Shown: piece by piece, positions 6,800 to 7,975 of the stretch
Numbering within the stretch: position 1 is the stretch's first letter
How the letters are laid out: each line of letters opens with the position of its first letter
The notes under the pieces: generated by a model
Databases searched by the model: none
What the model was told of the DNA's origin: nothing
What the model saw: the letters and a program-made list of their open reading frames with translations, nothing else
Source: an uncultured Prevotella sp.
GTDB lineage: Bacteria; Bacteroidota; Bacteroidia; Bacteroidales; Bacteroidaceae
Reading direction: 5' to 3'
DNA: 7,975 nucleotides
Assembly (NCBI GenBank): GCA_900554835.1
Contig: USJD01000168.1
Coordinates: 1 to 7,975, forward strand
Program-made: the position numbers and the translations under genes

Positions 6800-6943
6800 T
6801 CACATTACTTTTTTGTCATTTCTGACAACTAAATTTATCAGTTCCTTAGCTGGCTCCACCAAAGGAAGTACTTCTGTTTCCATATCAAGAATATGACGGT
6901 CTTCATAGTCGCCAGTTAATCGTAAGGAGAAAAGCTGATTACG
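6800..6943 (-). pseudogene. C-terminal remnant of a HEPN-domain protein (UPF0332-type)
   Basis: Directly after the ferritin stop, in another frame of the same strand, about 47 codons read NQLFSLRLTGDYEDRHILDM, then ETEVLPLVEPAKELINLVV, ending at a TGA (6800-6802). This has the pattern of the last two helices of small HEPN proteins of the UPF0332/COG1895 group, whose tails typically read LR..GDY.D followed by a helix with PLIEPAKE.I. Those proteins usually pair with a minimal nucleotidyltransferase (MNT) as a toxin-antitoxin module. Here the catalytic N-terminal part and any partner are missing; upstream in the same frame is the ferritin coding region. It is a dead fragment left by deletion, and was probably adjacent before ferritin was joined to it. 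The family call is by recognition, not by a search. Confidence 0.6.
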
Positions 6944-7460
6944 CTTTGTTAGCCAATGGCGCAGCCTGTGTATAGACTCTTGCACCAAGCTCCTTGTCGA
7001 GCATGTAGAGACCATAGCCGTTGTCCTTGATCATGCGAAGGTTGTCGATGATGTTCTGGGCGTTCTCTTCTTCCTCTACCTGCTCATCAACAAACCACTT
7101 GAGCATACTCTGTGTGGCATAGTCATTCTCCTGGGTAGTAAGGGCGAAGAGGTTGTTGATGAGGGAAGTAACCTTCTGCTCGTGTGCCAAGGTTGACTCA
7201 AATACATCCAATGGATTCTCCCATGAGGTAGGAACGGCATCTATCGCCTTCAATTCCACGTGGCCACCACGCTGGATGATGTAATTGAACATAATTTTTG
7301 CATGGTCTTGCTCCTCCTGGAACTGAACCTGGAACCAGTTGCCCATACCTGGGTTACCGTTGGCATGGCAATATGCCGCCATAGACAAATATAGGTAAGC
7401 TGACCACATCTCTGCATTAATCTGGGCGTTGAGCGCCTCTTCTACTTTCTTATTTAGCAT
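6939..7460 (-). CDS. ftnA: Non-haem ferritin (bacterial FtnA type)
   Basis: The 173-aa protein is a four-helix-bundle ferritin that oxidises Fe(II) and stores the ferric mineral in a cytoplasmic 24-subunit shell. All ferroxidase residues of E. coli FtnA are at the same numbers: Glu17, Tyr24, Glu50, His53, Glu94, Gln127 and Glu130. The third-site residues Glu49, Glu126 and Glu129 are also present. The length is usual for the family. There is no haem-ligand methionine pattern suggesting bacterioferritin. I chose the ATG at 7458-7460 (MLNKKVEEAL) because it begins at the family's normal N-terminus. An in-frame start at 7571 would add 37 residues and would lie inside the promoter, upstream of the likely transcription start. 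The gene is probably monocistronic, with its own consensus promoter. It ends in QAAPLANKA, a variable tail, followed at once by the HEPN remnant. Confidence 0.96.
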   Translation of the reverse strand: MLNKKVEEALNAQINAEMWSAYLYLSMAAYCHANGNPGMGNWFQVQFQEEQDHAKIMFNYIIQRGGHVELKAIDAVPTSWENPLDVFESTLAHEQKVTSLINNLFALTTQENDYATQSMLKWFVDEQVEEEENAQNIIDNLRMIKDNGYGLYMLDKELGARVYTQAAPLANKA

Positions 7461-7506
7461 GATTTCTAAATTTAAAGGGTTGAACTTGTTGTTTGTGCAT
7501 TTATAG

Positions 7507-7529
7507 AAAAAGGCAGTTTGGTGCCTTTT
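7507..7529 (-). terminator. Terminator-like hairpin in the ferritin 5' leader
   Basis: Read on the minus strand, AAAAGGCA and TGCCTTTT form a perfect 8-bp stem around the 6-nt loop ccaaac, and the T-run is five long. It lies between the ferritin promoter (7545-7576) and start codon (7460), just after the expected transcription start. The shape is that of an intrinsic terminator or attenuator; it could also be a stabilising 5' hairpin. Confidence 0.5.
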
Positions 7530-7544
7530 CATCCAAGCACATCG

Positions 7545-7576
7545 CAAAATTACGGTTTTTATTCGAAACAACCAAA
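7545..7576 (-). promoter_or_regulatory. Consensus Bacteroidota promoter of ferritin
   Basis: On the minus strand, TTTG (7573-7576) is followed after exactly 20 bp by TAATTTTG (7545-7552). This fits the -33 TTTG / N19-21 / -7 TAnnTTTG promoter of this phylum completely. The transcription start is expected near 7538, giving a leader of about 80 nt. No Fur-like box is obvious. Confidence 0.8.
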
Positions 7577-7807
7577 ATAATTAGGGAAATTTTCGCTCAA
7601 GCCATAGATTCCACCTTTGGATTGGGATGCACATTGTTTGGTAATCAATATAATGAGATTCTACGCTCTCTGATGTGTGTAAATCAATGGTATAAGCCCA
7701 CTTAATTTCATCAAAGACACAAGCAAACAAGAAAAGGAGAAATTTATAGAAAAGCCACTCATGGCATTCTATATTGCGATAAAAAATAATCATTATACTT
7801 AATTATA
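7577..7807. other. Intergenic stretch upstream of ferritin
   Basis: No supported gene is present. A 70-codon minus-strand frame (7581-7793) ends at the ferritin -33 element and reads ...DEIKWAYTIDLHTSE...QRWNLWLERKFP. It is somewhat protein-like but has no motif I recognise, no promoter match, and an N-terminus full of chance hydrophobic codons. It may be a remnant tail or chance. The plus-strand frame 7493-7705 overlaps the ferritin promoter and leader and is not credible. Confidence 0.4.
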
Positions 7808-7847
7808 GCCACAAAAACACCGATAGAAATGCCACAAAAACACCGAT
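7808..7847. repeat. Two direct 17-bp repeats, 23-bp period
   Basis: GCCACAAAAACACCGAT occurs exactly at 7808-7824 and 7831-7847, separated by 6 bp. A third, weaker version (GCTACAAAAACATC, 12 of 14 matching) is at 7885-7898, directly before the next repeat family. The spacing is short, about two helical turns, and suits protein-binding sites rather than a CRISPR. Confidence 0.85.
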
Positions 7848-7899
7848 TGAGACATTTTGTTTTTCGTTCCGACATTAGCAAGCTGCTACAAAAACATCA

Positions 7900-7975
7900 A
7901 GTTCGGTAGGAAAAATGTGATTTTTAACAAAAAGTTCGGTAGGAAAAATGTGATTTTTCTTGTAAGTTCGGTAGG
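7900..7975. repeat. Array of 26-bp direct repeats running off the right edge
   Basis: Two identical 26-bp copies (7900-7925 and 7933-7958) and the first 11 bp of a third (7965-7975) are spaced 33 and 32 bp apart, close to three helical turns. Each begins AGTTCGGTAGG and ends with AAAAATGTGATTTTT, itself a palindrome (AAAAAT / ATTTTT around GTG). Spacers are 7 and 6 bp. The array is cut by the window edge, so the copy number and the gene it serves are unknown. It looks like a set of operators or iterons for a protein encoded beyond the window. Confidence 0.88.

Noticed and set aside
7461..7571. N-terminal extension of ferritin by 37 residues
   Set aside because: The extension would start inside the promoter, before the likely transcription start. 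The ferroxidase residues take standard FtnA numbering only with the start at 7460.
7581..7793. Minus-strand 70-codon frame upstream of ferritin
   Set aside because: It ends at the ferritin promoter and has no identifiable family. I noted it within the intergenic entry but do not call it a gene.
7808..7975. CRISPR array
   Set aside because: Spacers are only 6-7 bp and are A/T-rich; periods are 23 and 32-33 bp; no cas gene is visible. The repeats fit binding sites better.

Overview
The window looks like a piece of a Bacteroidota chromosome, most likely Prevotella/Segatella. It is AT-rich. Genes lack Shine-Dalgarno sequences, and the recognisable promoters carry the Bacteroidota -7 element TAnnTTTG, in one case with a correctly spaced -33 TTTG. 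MetG has the C-terminal tRNA-binding domain usual in this phylum. The species is inferred; no rRNA or other marker is present.

Layout, left to right. Positions 2-193 (+) are the 3' end of an unidentified gene. A minus-strand gene for a Fic-domain AMP-transferase follows (330-1643). It is bracketed by two near-identical 44-bp palindromic repeats (260-303 and 1713-1756), one just after its stop codon and one over its promoter region. Next is metG, methionyl-tRNA synthetase (1966-4032, +), with its own promoter and a strong intrinsic terminator. Positions 4154-5065 hold no intact gene. They contain a minus-strand C-terminal remnant resembling a PP2C-like protein, a 34-codon plus-strand fragment, a terminator-like hairpin and a long leader-like stretch. 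An inner-membrane EptA-type sulfatase-fold phosphoethanolamine transferase follows (5066-6667, +). It converges on ferritin (6939-7460, -), with a large compound hairpin between them as a probable bidirectional terminator. A C-terminal fragment of a HEPN-domain (UPF0332-type) protein lies directly after the ferritin stop. Ferritin has a consensus promoter and a terminator-like hairpin in its 5' leader. The last ~170 bp hold two families of short direct repeats, the second running off the window edge.

The genes do not form one pathway. MetG (translation) and ferritin (iron storage) are housekeeping genes. The Fic gene, the two or three gene remnants and the repeat arrays show that the spaces between them have gained and lost accessory DNA. 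The most interesting items are the repeat-bracketed Fic gene, which encodes its own winged-helix domain and so may bind the repeats, and the helically phased repeat array at the right edge. I did not find a clearly new multi-gene system.
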